Assembly (NCBI GenBank): GCA_964354135.1
Contig: CAYGZA010000264.1
Coordinates: 1-9,639, forward strand
Direction: 5' to 3'
Origin: CAYGZA01 sp964354135
GTDB taxonomy: Bacteria; Planctomycetota; Planctomycetia; Pirellulales; Thermoguttaceae
DNA length: 9,639 nucleotides
Of this stretch, positions 1 through 5,339 are shown in pieces. The position numbers and the translations under genes were made by a program. A model generated the notes under the pieces. That model did no database searches, was not told the origin of the DNA, and saw only the letters and a list, made by a program, of their open reading frames with translations. Every line of letters starts with the position of its first letter. Position 1 is the first letter of the stretch.

Positions 1-212
1 CAGGCCGGGCCGGAGTGCTCTCGTTGCTGGGCAGGTACCAGGAGTCGGCGGCTGCGCTGGCCCAGCTTTGGCCGATTCGAGACAGGATCCGGGACCCCCT
101 CACGGTGCAAATGCTCCGGAGCACTGAGGAACGCAATCGAGCGGAGTCGGGCCCGCACAATATCTCCGAGTGGAAGAAGTGGCTCGACGAGCATTTCCGC
201 GAGGCCAATTGA
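1..212 (+). CDS. 3' end of a chromosomal gene, unknown function (partial)
   Basis: An open frame enters from the left edge (first full codon at position 3) and ends at TGA 210-212, giving the last 69 residues of a protein. It includes GRYQESAAALAQLWPIRDRI and ends SEWKKWLDEHFREAN. The first part is a helical Ala/Leu/Gln-rich stretch that could be the end of a TPR-like or other alpha-helical repeat domain, but too little remains to name a family. It is the only convincing plus-strand protein gene. It lies outside the tRNA/integrase junction, so I read it as host chromosome rather than island. A GTG at 15-17 is an internal valine rather than a likely start, because the frame stays open to the edge. 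Confidence 0.55.
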   Translation, partial: GRAGVLSLLGRYQESAAALAQLWPIRDRIRDPLTVQMLRSTEERNRAESGPHNISEWKKWLDEHFREAN

Positions 213-377
213 CAGCCCCTGGGACGCGCGATAGAAATGTGCAGTCTCGTTGGTCAACTCACTGGGCCGGTGCCCGATGCGGGCTGGTGACATTGAGGCG
301 GCGGAAGGCGTCGGCCTCGTAACCTGAGAATTGTGCGGTCTTTGCGTGGAGTTGCCCAGGGAGATTCCCTCAGAGTG
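213..377. other. Spacer between the host gene and tRNA-Glu, no recognised element
   Basis: These 165 bp hold no convincing ORF. I see no strong -35/-10 pair for the tRNA; a weak TTGCGT at 342-347 lacks a good partner. There is no clear hairpin plus T-tract terminator for the upstream gene. The tRNA promoter must lie here if the tRNA is transcribed alone, but I cannot place it. Confidence 0.4.
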
Positions 378-450
378 GCCCCCATCGTCTAGTGGCCTAG
401 GACATCGGGTTCTCAGTCCGAGAACGGGGGTTCGACTCCCCCTGGGGGTA
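378..450 (+). tRNA. tRNA-Glu (anticodon CTC)
   Basis: A complete cloverleaf can be folded. The acceptor stem is GCCCCCA (378-384) with TGGGGGT (443-449), whose first pair is G-T. The D arm carries the CTAGTGGCCTAG segment typical of tRNA-Glu. The anticodon stem is TCGGG (405-409) with TCCGA (417-421) around loop TTCTCAG (410-416), so the anticodon is CTC at 412-414, reading GAG. The variable loop is GAAC, and the T arm is GGGGG-TTCGACT-CCCCC (426-442). A450 is the discriminator, and CCA is not encoded, since the sequence continues TTGACC. The gene is intact although an integrase gene overlaps its 3' half on the other strand, as expected if the integrating element restores the tRNA 3' end. Confidence 0.95.
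413..450. other. Probable attachment-site core (attL) in the tRNA-Glu 3' half
   Basis: The segment from the anticodon loop to the tRNA 3' end is shared by the tRNA gene and the 3' end of the integrase gene on the opposite strand. Known biology: many tyrosine integrases recombine within a tRNA 3' half and carry a copy of it so that the tRNA stays intact. Here the tRNA 5' half faces host sequence and the integrase lies immediately on the 3' side, which is the usual geometry. The exact crossover cannot be set because the second copy of the core (attR) is not in the window; I found no repeat of the T-arm sequence farther right. Confidence 0.6.
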
Positions 451-1771
451 TTGACCCGTCTCGCAAGGGGATGTAAGGAGTCGCACCGATTGGCACAAGT
501 CCTTGGTTTCCAGGGGCTTGCGGCGTTTCCTGCGATTCCCTGCGATTCTCTGCGGCCTCTTGCTGGCCCGCATTTTGGCCCCCCCCCGCCTCTTGATGGC
601 CCGCATTTCGGCCCGCATTTCGGCCCGCATTTGGATCCCCCCCCGCCTGGTTTTTCGCCCCGACAGCCCGGTCGAAGTCCCGATCCGTCACTTGGAGGTA
701 GTGGGCAGCGGCTATCCGTGCCGTGTTCCCGATCCACTGGCAGACCACGTGCAGGGGGTGGCTTTCGCTCAATTCCGTCTCCCGGGTTGCCCGCAAGTTC
801 TGCCAGAGGCGGGGCCACGGGACCAAGCCGGCCCGATAGATGATCCGTTCCAGCCTCGTCCGCAGGTTGACGGCCGCTCCCCGTTGACGGAATGCCGGCA
901 GCATGTACACGCTGCCCAGCTCGGTACGGTCGAAAACTTCCTCCAAGTAGGGCCGTATCTCCGGAAACAGCGGGATGATCCTCGACTGCCCCCCAGGGAG
1001 GCGCTCCGTCTTCGGACTCCACACCGTCAGCCGCCCTTGATTCACGTCCACCCAGCGCAACCCGAGAGCCTCTGAAGGAATCCGCAACCCGCCGTAGCGG
1101 GCCAGGGCAAAGAGCAACCGCCACTCCGCGTCGGGGCAGGCGTCTATGACCTTCTGCGCCACTTCGCGGGTGACGAAGTGCTCTCGGGCGGGATTCACCT
1201 GGGGTGGGGCCGCCACGTCAGCGAACGGGTTTTCAGCAATCAGCTTCCGCCGTACCGCTGCCCGGAAAAACTGCCGGGCCCGCTTCACTTCGCGTCCGAG
1301 TGTGGCCGGGGACATACCCGCGGCCAAGAGGCCGTCGCACCACTGATCCGCATCGCCCGGGCAGATTTCGGCAAGCGGCTTTTCGACTCCGAAGTAATCC
1401 AGAAGATGCTTCTTGGTCACCAGGTAATTGCGGGCCGTGTTTGGCTTCAGATTGGCGCGGCCCCCGATGTACTGGTCGAGGAAATCGCCCAGGGCGACGG
1501 CCTCCAGCCTGCGAGACGTTCGCCTTGGGATCAAGCCCGCCGCGGCCAATCTGCCGGCCATCCCTTCATCCAGACCCGCCAACCATCGGCCGGTTTCATC
1601 GTCGATCGAGTAGCCGGCGGCCGCTGCGGAAAGGAGGGATTCGACCCGATGCTGAAATGCCTCGGCGTGCTTCTGGACCATTCGGCCCAGGCGGATGGTC
1701 TTGCGTTTGCCGTCCGGAGCGGTGAAGCGGATCCGCCGGCGGCCGTTGGGGTCCTTGATGAGACTGGCCAT
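413..1771 (-). CDS. Tyrosine-type site-specific integrase of the island
   Basis: This 452-residue protein should integrate and excise the element at the adjacent tRNA-Glu. An N-terminal arm with basic strands (about 1-60) is followed by a core-binding helical domain (about 92-190) and the catalytic domain (about 195-365). Likely catalytic residues are R230 (GGLRIPSEA), K254 in the beta hairpin (WSPKTE), R327 in QNLRATRET and nucleophile Y358 in AAHYLQVTD. The first His of the HxxR box is Gln (Q324), and the usual GH motif reads GN (N349). After Y358 comes an approximately 94-residue low-complexity tail with NAGR repeats. Its last 11 residues (PPGGVEPPFSD) are read from antisense tRNA, with the TGA (415-413) in the anticodon loop. 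ATG at 1771 is chosen because AGGAGG lies 9 nt upstream and the MASLIKDPNG start suits the family. The closest relatives I know are planctomycete tRNA-linked integrases. Confidence 0.88.
   Translation of the reverse strand: MASLIKDPNGRRRIRFTAPDGKRKTIRLGRMVQKHAEAFQHRVESLLSAAAAGYSIDDETGRWLAGLDEGMAGRLAAAGLIPRRTSRRLEAVALGDFLDQYIGGRANLKPNTARNYLVTKKHLLDYFGVEKPLAEICPGDADQWCDGLLAAGMSPATLGREVKRARQFFRAAVRRKLIAENPFADVAAPPQVNPAREHFVTREVAQKVIDACPDAEWRLLFALARYGGLRIPSEALGLRWVDVNQGRLTVWSPKTERLPGGQSRIIPLFPEIRPYLEEVFDRTELGSVYMLPAFRQRGAAVNLRTRLERIIYRAGLVPWPRLWQNLRATRETELSESHPLHVVCQWIGNTARIAAAHYLQVTDRDFDRAVGAKNQAGGDPNAGRNAGRNAGHQEAGGGQNAGQQEAAENRRESQETPQAPGNQGLVPIGATPYIPLRDGSIPPGGVEPPFSD
564..644. repeat. 12-bp tandem repeats and C-tracts inside the integrase tail
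   Basis: A unit GGCCCGCATTTC recurs three times in tandem at 598-633, the last copy differing at its end. A related copy starts near 565. They encode the RNAG/HNAG-like repeats of the integrase tail. Two runs of C, nine at 579-587 and eight at 637-644, flank them, and a 10-bp repeat CCTGCGATTC occurs twice at 529-548. All lie after the catalytic Tyr codon (698-700). Confidence 0.75.
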
Positions 1772-1779
1772 GTGGAAAA

Positions 1780-1790
1780 GCCTCCTGACA
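1780..1790 (-). promoter_or_regulatory. Ribosome binding site of the integrase
   Basis: Reading the minus strand, AGGAGG stands 9 nt before the ATG at 1771. It decides the start and rules out longer extensions into the structured leader. Confidence 0.75.
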
Positions 1791-1805
1791 GACGCCGTAC
1801 CGGCG

Positions 1806-1840
1806 GGCCCGGCTGTCAGTCCGGGCCGCGCCGGCGCGGC
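1806..1840. promoter_or_regulatory. Overlapping palindromes in the integrase leader
   Basis: GGCCCGG (1806-1812) and CCGGGCC (1821-1827) form a perfect 7-bp stem with an 8-nt loop. A perfect 16-bp palindrome GCCGCGCCGGCGCGGC occupies 1825-1840. The two share three bases, so as RNA they compete in part. They sit 35-69 nt upstream of the integrase start. There is no T-tract on either side, so this is not a standard terminator; an operator or leader structure is possible but unproven. Confidence 0.4.
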
Positions 1841-1892
1841 AAAGGAACGGTTCGATGGTAAACGCTTCCTCGACGGTCAACAAGGGGCCCTG

Positions 1893-1955
1893 GAGACGAG
1901 AGTCGAGGGACGAGGGACGAGCACCGATCCGCCCGCGCCCCTCGTCTCTCGCCTC
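1893..1955. repeat. Imperfect inverted repeat, GAGACGAG family
   Basis: Arms at 1893-1912 and 1936-1955 are complementary at 17 of 20 positions, with a 23-nt loop. The arms are built from short GA-rich units such as GAGACGAG and GAGGGACGAG. Minus-strand reading through it gives only a repetitive Arg/Asp/Glu-rich string, so I treat it as non-coding. Confidence 0.65.
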
Positions 1956-1977
1956 TCGGCCCTGTTCATCCTTCATC

Positions 1978-2066
1978 CTTTCCCCCGCGGACCCAGGGCC
2001 GGCGGAAGTTGCCAACGCCGACCAATGGTCGGCAGGAACTTTCCCCCGCGGACCCAGGGCCGGCGG
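1978..2066. repeat. Two identical 28-bp direct repeats flanking a palindrome
   Basis: The 28-bp sequence beginning CTTTCCCCCGCGG and ending GGGCCGGCGG occurs without mismatch at 1978-2005 and 2039-2066, a 61-bp period. The 33 bp between them contain the palindrome GCCGACCAATGGTCGGC (2017-2033, 8-bp arms around one base), framed by AAGTT (2006-2010) and AACTT (2037-2041). The position between the 95-residue gene and the integrase suggests binding sites for a recombination or regulatory protein, but nothing in the sequence names the binder. Confidence 0.7.
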
Positions 2067-2166
2067 GGCGGCTCCCCGCGATCCGCACGGAGAACCGCAC
2101 CCGCCGGCGTGGGCGGCTTCGCCTACAACGCTTCTGCCCCTTTGTCAGCTCTGGCCCGCGATCGCC

Positions 2167-2454
2167 TCACCCTCCGTTTCGCCGAGGCTTGCGGGCCGGG
2201 ACTCTCGCCGTCGCTAACTCTTGGAGTTCCTTATCGGTAACCCCCTCATCAAACGCCGCACCCAGATCCTCGGCGAACTCCAGCGGGATGCCAAGAACGT
2301 CGGCGTGCTCAGCCGGAGACAAGCCGAGTCTCCGAAACTTGCCAGCTTGGACGATCAGGTCGCCCAAGCTAAAGGGCAATCCCAAATCACTCCGTCCGCC
2401 GCCAAGCCAATTGCGGTACAGTAGGGTCAGTTTGCGTTTGGTTTCGGCATTCAT
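2167..2454 (-). CDS. Small protein coupled to the HTH recombinase, unknown function
   Basis: This 95-residue protein starts MNAETKRKLTLLYRNWLGGG and ends RVPARKPRRNGG. Its ATG (2454-2452) overlaps the recombinase TGA (2453-2451) in an ATGA junction, so the two are almost certainly translated together. The N-terminus is basic. The middle (about 28-70) is helical, with a run around LGLSPAEHADVLGIPLEFAEDL that could be a short helix-turn-helix, and the tail is basic. Size, basic ends and place between two recombinases would suit an excisionase or recombinase accessory factor, but no diagnostic motif is visible, so this is a guess from context. Confidence 0.7.
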   Translation of the reverse strand: MNAETKRKLTLLYRNWLGGGRSDLGLPFSLGDLIVQAGKFRRLGLSPAEHADVLGIPLEFAEDLGAAFDEGVTDKELQELATARVPARKPRRNGG

Positions 2455-4166
2455 CGCGTCATTCCTCCCATCGCTTCCATAAACGCCCCCGGCTGGGGCA
2501 GGGCCTCCAGGGCCCGGGCGATCATGCCCTGGCCGGCAATGTAAAACTCCCTGGTCACCCGATCCGTGGTGTGCCCCAAGGTCAATCTCGCCGCCTCCGG
2601 ACTATTCTCCCACAACGCCGTCGCATTGGTCTTGCGGATGTTTTGCAGGCCGAAGTATTCGCTCGCCGGGATCCCCGCCAGTTTCTCGAGGCGGTGCCAC
2701 GCCTTGTAGTAGGTCTTGTCGGAAGATCTGGGAAAAACCAAAACCCGGTCAGTGCGGATGCTCAGAAGGTACCTTTGGGCGATCGTGTTGAGAACGGCGA
2801 TCAATGGCCGACCCGACTTCATGTGGCAGGCAGGGATCACGATGCGGCATCGTTGCCAGTCGATGTGCTCCCAGCGCAGCTCGAAGACGGTCCGCTTGCG
2901 CAACCCCGTATTGAAAACGAGCACCAAGAGACAGCGCCACCAGGCTGCCGGCTCGACGCCGGCAACCACGGGCCAATCCATACCGCCCGCGGCGCGGTAA
3001 CAGGCGTCGAGGTGCTCGGGAGGAGCGATCCGCGGGAGGTGGATTTCCGCTCGGGGAGGCTTGATCCACGGCACCTGGTCAAGGAGCCCGGCCCCATCGC
3101 GATTGCCCCGGGCCGGCGGGCCGGCCAGGTCCAAGACGCTTTGCAGGTGCCGAAGATAGCCCCGCACACTGTTCGTCGAGAGGCGCTGCCCTGGCTTGCC
3201 GCGGACCCCGGTTAGATGGTTGCGGAACTCGGCGAGCATGATTCGGGTGATCTCCCGAATGGGCGGGTCCCCCGTCGCCAACGCCCACACCCGGAGGATC
3301 TGCTCGTAACGTCGCAAGCCTTTTCGGGAGGCATCGGCCAAGCGGAGCGGGCAGTAATACTCGCGAAAGAAGGAGCAGAGCGTCTTCTGCTCGGGTTTGC
3401 CATCGAAGAGGGCTTGCCCCCGGGCCTTGAGCCACCGCTCAGCGATTCGCGCCTGGCGACGGCAACCGTCCGGATCGTCGGCAAAGGCGGGTGTCCCGGC
3501 CGCTTCTCGCACGGCGCTTACGGAGCGTTCCATCGCGGAGTGCATTTCCTCATTCCAGAGGGCCGGATAGCGGGCTTGCCACTCTTCGATCGTATGAGGG
3601 AGAAGCTGCAAGGAGCGGATTACTTCCGGCTGTGTCACTCCCCGGGCGATTAAGGCCGTCGCGGCGCGAACCCCGCTGCGGACCCACTCGGGGATGTCCG
3701 ACCTCGTGTACGATTCGGCGCACGTGGACGGGAAAGGAGCGCCCTCCGCTTTGGCGCGGTCCACCTCGCGGAGGAAGCGGGGCCGGTGGGATTCGATCGT
3801 TTTGTAGAGAGTGCCCTCCTTGACCCCGAGCTTCGCGGCCGCCTTTGTCGCCGGCAGTCCGAAGGCGATCAAGCGGGCAGCGTCCACGATCCGCCGGCAG
3901 ATTCTTTCGCTCGGCTGGAAGTTGTCCGCCAGCCTGGTGCCGTCCGCGGCGATCGCACGGAGCGAATTCAGCCGGACTTTCACAAGCCAGCGGGCTTCCG
4001 GAGGATCGCCCTCCATGCGGGCCCGATGGATTACCCCGGGCCCGTAGCCCTTGATACAGCCCCCGTAGCGGACCGCCTCGCTTGGGCAGCCGCAAATCGA
4101 ACAGGTAGCTTCGTGTGGGTCAGGGAGTTGGTGCCAGTCGGTCGGTTGTGGTGTGAGTTCGTTCAG
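2451..4166 (-). CDS. Tyrosine recombinase with N-terminal Cys cluster and two HTH modules
   Basis: The 571-residue protein starts at CTG 4166. It has a cysteine cluster C22-x2-C25-x-C27-x9-C37, possibly zinc-binding. Next are two helix-turn-helix-like modules at about 88-138 (LIAFGLPATKAAAKLGV) and 165-215 (LIARGVTQPEVIRSLQL). These align without gaps over about 43 residues, 73 apart, so they look duplicated. A SAM-like core-binding domain (about 262-352) and a catalytic domain (about 377-545) follow. Visible catalytic residues are R423 (NTGLRKRT), K450 (HMKSGRP), R511 (QNIRKT), H532 (LGHTT) and Y542 (REFYI); the first His of HxxR is Gln508. The function could be recombination, or DNA binding by a diverged enzyme. 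It overlaps the upstream gene by CTGA and the downstream gene by ATGA. The nearest ATG (4016) lacks a good ribosome binding site and would drop the Cys cluster. Confidence 0.78.
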   Translation of the reverse strand: MNELTPQPTDWHQLPDPHEATCSICGCPSEAVRYGGCIKGYGPGVIHRARMEGDPPEARWLVKVRLNSLRAIAADGTRLADNFQPSERICRRIVDAARLIAFGLPATKAAAKLGVKEGTLYKTIESHRPRFLREVDRAKAEGAPFPSTCAESYTRSDIPEWVRSGVRAATALIARGVTQPEVIRSLQLLPHTIEEWQARYPALWNEEMHSAMERSVSAVREAAGTPAFADDPDGCRRQARIAERWLKARGQALFDGKPEQKTLCSFFREYYCPLRLADASRKGLRRYEQILRVWALATGDPPIREITRIMLAEFRNHLTGVRGKPGQRLSTNSVRGYLRHLQSVLDLAGPPARGNRDGAGLLDQVPWIKPPRAEIHLPRIAPPEHLDACYRAAGGMDWPVVAGVEPAAWWRCLLVLVFNTGLRKRTVFELRWEHIDWQRCRIVIPACHMKSGRPLIAVLNTIAQRYLLSIRTDRVLVFPRSSDKTYYKAWHRLEKLAGIPASEYFGLQNIRKTNATALWENSPEAARLTLGHTTDRVTREFYIAGQGMIARALEALPQPGAFMEAMGGMTR

Positions 4167-4179
4167 AGGGCACCTCCTT
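4163..4179 (-). promoter_or_regulatory. Strong Shine-Dalgarno with a CTG start overlapping the upstream stop
   Basis: On the minus strand AAGGAGGTG lies 6 nt (counted from AGGAGG) before CTG at 4166-4164, in frame with the recombinase. CTG and the upstream TGA share bases as CTGA, the CTG counterpart of the common ATGA coupling. No ATG, GTG or TTG occurs in frame between here and ATG 4016. Confidence 0.6.
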
Positions 4180-4732
4180 CGGTCGCGAGGACCGCGGAAG
4201 CGCCGGCCAGGTCCACGTCGCCGGCCGGCAAGTGGACGTCCACGTCGCCGGCGGCATCGCCGTTTCCGGCGTGCGGGCCCGGCTCCGCGATCGTGGCGGT
4301 GCGGACCTCCTCGCCGATCGCGGCGAGGGCGGCCGCCGCTCCCTTTCCGACTCCCACGCGCGCCCCGGCGCGGCCATTGCCGTTGCCTCCGGGGATCGCG
4401 GCCACGGCAAGTTGCGTGATCCGCGATTGCACGTCGTTGGGCAGCCGGTCCCACCGCTCCGCCACGGCAACGAGGTCGGCGCGCTCGTTGTGCGGGACAA
4501 ACTGGAAGTGCCCGCGCCGGCAGGCGACGGCCCATGTGCGACCGCTCAGACCTTTTCCCATCGCGTTGTCGTTGAACGAGTGGGCGACGGTCAGGGCCTC
4601 GCCCATCGTCACGTGGGACAAGAAGAGCCGGCCGCCCAGAATCTGCGACGGCAGCGTCCAGGGCCTCGGGGGATCAAAGTCGGGTGGGGTCTCGACCAAG
4701 TAGACCGCGTGCTTGCGAGATCTTCGGGCCAT
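4163..4732 (-). CDS. Hypothetical protein, first gene of the recombination cluster
   Basis: This 189-residue protein begins MARRSRKHAVYLVETPPDFD. ATG 4732 is preceded 7 nt upstream by AGGAGG, an excellent site. The N-terminal half (about 1-110) looks folded: short beta strands, then FNDNAMGKG, a WAVACRRGHFQF segment and WDRLPNDVQSRITQLAVAAI. The last resembles a helical motif I associate with planctomycete hypotheticals, from memory only. From about 111 on it is Gly/Ala-rich and partly repetitive: a 15-bp direct repeat at 4211-4225 and 4238-4252 encodes two GDVD units 9 residues apart. There is no signal peptide, membrane segment or catalytic motif. The stop overlaps the start of the recombinase, so the two are co-translated. 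Function unknown. Confidence 0.7.
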   Translation of the reverse strand: MARRSRKHAVYLVETPPDFDPPRPWTLPSQILGGRLFLSHVTMGEALTVAHSFNDNAMGKGLSGRTWAVACRRGHFQFVPHNERADLVAVAERWDRLPNDVQSRITQLAVAAIPGGNGNGRAGARVGVGKGAAAALAAIGEEVRTATIAEPGPHAGNGDAAGDVDVHLPAGDVDLAGASAVLATEGGAL

Positions 4733-4770
4733 AGGTGAACCTCCTGCCCGCGAGACTGCGGGCCAAGAAA

Positions 4771-4858
4771 CGGCGAAGGCCGGTTGGGTCTCGTAAACGC
4801 GGTATCGAGACCGCGCGGGCGTCCTTGCGGAGCACCCAGACCAAACCGGCCATCGCCG
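4771..4858. promoter_or_regulatory. Long imperfect stem in the leader of the 189-residue gene
   Basis: Arms 4771-4791 and 4838-4858 pair at 19 of 21 positions: CGGCGA, then GGCCGGTT, then GGTCT, each separated by one mismatch. The 46-nt loop carries its own 6-bp stem CGCGGT/ACCGCG (4798-4803 and 4810-4815) with a 6-nt loop. It ends 39 nt upstream of the ATG at 4732, so a minus-strand transcript would carry it in the 5' leader. No T-tract follows. It might be a leader regulator, a processing site or a dispersed palindrome; the sequence does not decide. Confidence 0.55.
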
Positions 4859-4999
4859 TGCGTTTTGGAGAAACGTGAAACGCAACACAACAGGTTCCTC
4901 GATATGCCCTTCGGGCTTCTTACGCCGCCGATTGTGCCTCCGCGGTTTGCCGCTGTCAACTGGGGGTCGGGGAAAAAAGGCCCAAGGCCCAATGACCAA

Positions 5000-5061
5000 G
5001 CTTCAATGACCAAGGTTCAAGGGGAGAGTACGATCGCCGAATCTTCCTTGGTCATTGGAGC
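5000..5061. repeat. Imperfect inverted repeat, CAATGACCAA family
   Basis: Arms GCTTCAATGACCAAGG (5000-5015) and CCTTGGTCATTGGAGC (5046-5061) pair at all 16 positions if one G-T is allowed, with a 30-nt loop. Further units of the same motif lie outside: CAATGACCAAG at 4990-5000 and CTTGGTCATTG around 5080-5090, followed by another GTCATTG. This makes a nested inverted array spanning about 4990-5097. Confidence 0.75.
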
Positions 5062-5135
5062 TTGAGACTTTCCCCCTTCCTTGGTCATTGGTCATTGCCC
5101 CTTCCTCCTTCATCCTTCAACTTTCCCCGCCTTCC

Positions 5136-5338
5136 CGTTTTTCCCATCCCCCAACCCCTGGCCCCTGACCCCTCGTTTGGCGACCTCCCAGGATCGCGTC
5201 AGCGCGACGATCGGCGGCCAAATGGACCTCGGGGACCTACCCTCCAAAACGCCCCGCGTGGGCCCCGGGCGTTGCGCCTGGCGTGCGATCGGGACATCGT
5301 AGGGGTCAGGGGTCAGGGGTTGGGGGTTGGGGAAAACG
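5136..5338. repeat. 38-nt inverted repeat enclosing 127 bp, GGGGTCAGGGGT family
   Basis: The arms at 5136-5173 and 5301-5338 are complementary at 35 of 38 positions. They are made of variants of AGGGGTCAGGGG and GGGTTGGGGG ending in a run of A. The enclosed 127 bp have no convincing ORF but fold further: AACGCCC (5248-5254) pairs with GGGCGTT (5267-5273), and TTTGGC near 5175 can pair with GCCAAA near 5217. The shape is that of a miniature inverted-repeat element, but I see no flanking target duplication. Confidence 0.7.
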
Positions 5339-5339
5339 T

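Larger units (their letters stand above)
1772..2166. other. Structured 395-bp spacer upstream of the integrase
   Basis: The spacer has no convincing gene; frames crossing it translate repeats. It holds the integrase ribosome binding site, the overlapping palindromes at 1806-1840, the inverted repeat at 1893-1955, a TTCATCC duplication near 1967-1978 and the 28-bp repeats with their central palindrome. I could not place a sigma-70-like promoter. Confidence 0.6.

Noticed and set aside
331..843. Plus-strand ORF crossing the tRNA
   Set aside because: It reads through the tRNA and the antisense of the integrase repeats, giving only Pro/Gly/His repeats.
1596..2015. 139-residue minus-strand ORF upstream of the integrase
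   Set aside because: It overlaps the integrase start in another frame and otherwise translates the GA-rich inverted repeat.
1978..2066. Minimal CRISPR: 28-bp repeats with a 33-bp spacer
   Set aside because: The geometry matches a type I array, but there are only two repeats, the spacer is itself palindromic, and no cas gene is in the window.
4167..4535. Start of the HTH recombinase at ATG 4535
   Set aside because: The extra 123 residues are an Arg/Gly-rich shadow of the 189-residue gene, and a strong ribosome binding site marks 4166.
3786..4703. 305-residue plus-strand ORF opposite the recombinase and 189-residue genes
   Set aside because: It spans the junction of two coupled minus-strand genes and is Pro/Arg/Ser/Ala-rich, typical of antisense GC-rich DNA.
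4900..4925. Small GCCC-TTC-GGGC hairpin as a terminator
   Set aside because: The stem is only 4-5 bp and the following T content is weak; the genes on both sides are on the opposite strand.
4733..4999. Start of the 189-residue protein at 4999
   Set aside because: It would read through the long leader stem; AGGAGG 7 nt before ATG 4732 fits better.
5136..5338. Insertion sequence
   Set aside because: It has long inverted arms, but the 127-bp core has no transposase and no target duplication is visible, so only a miniature element remains possible.
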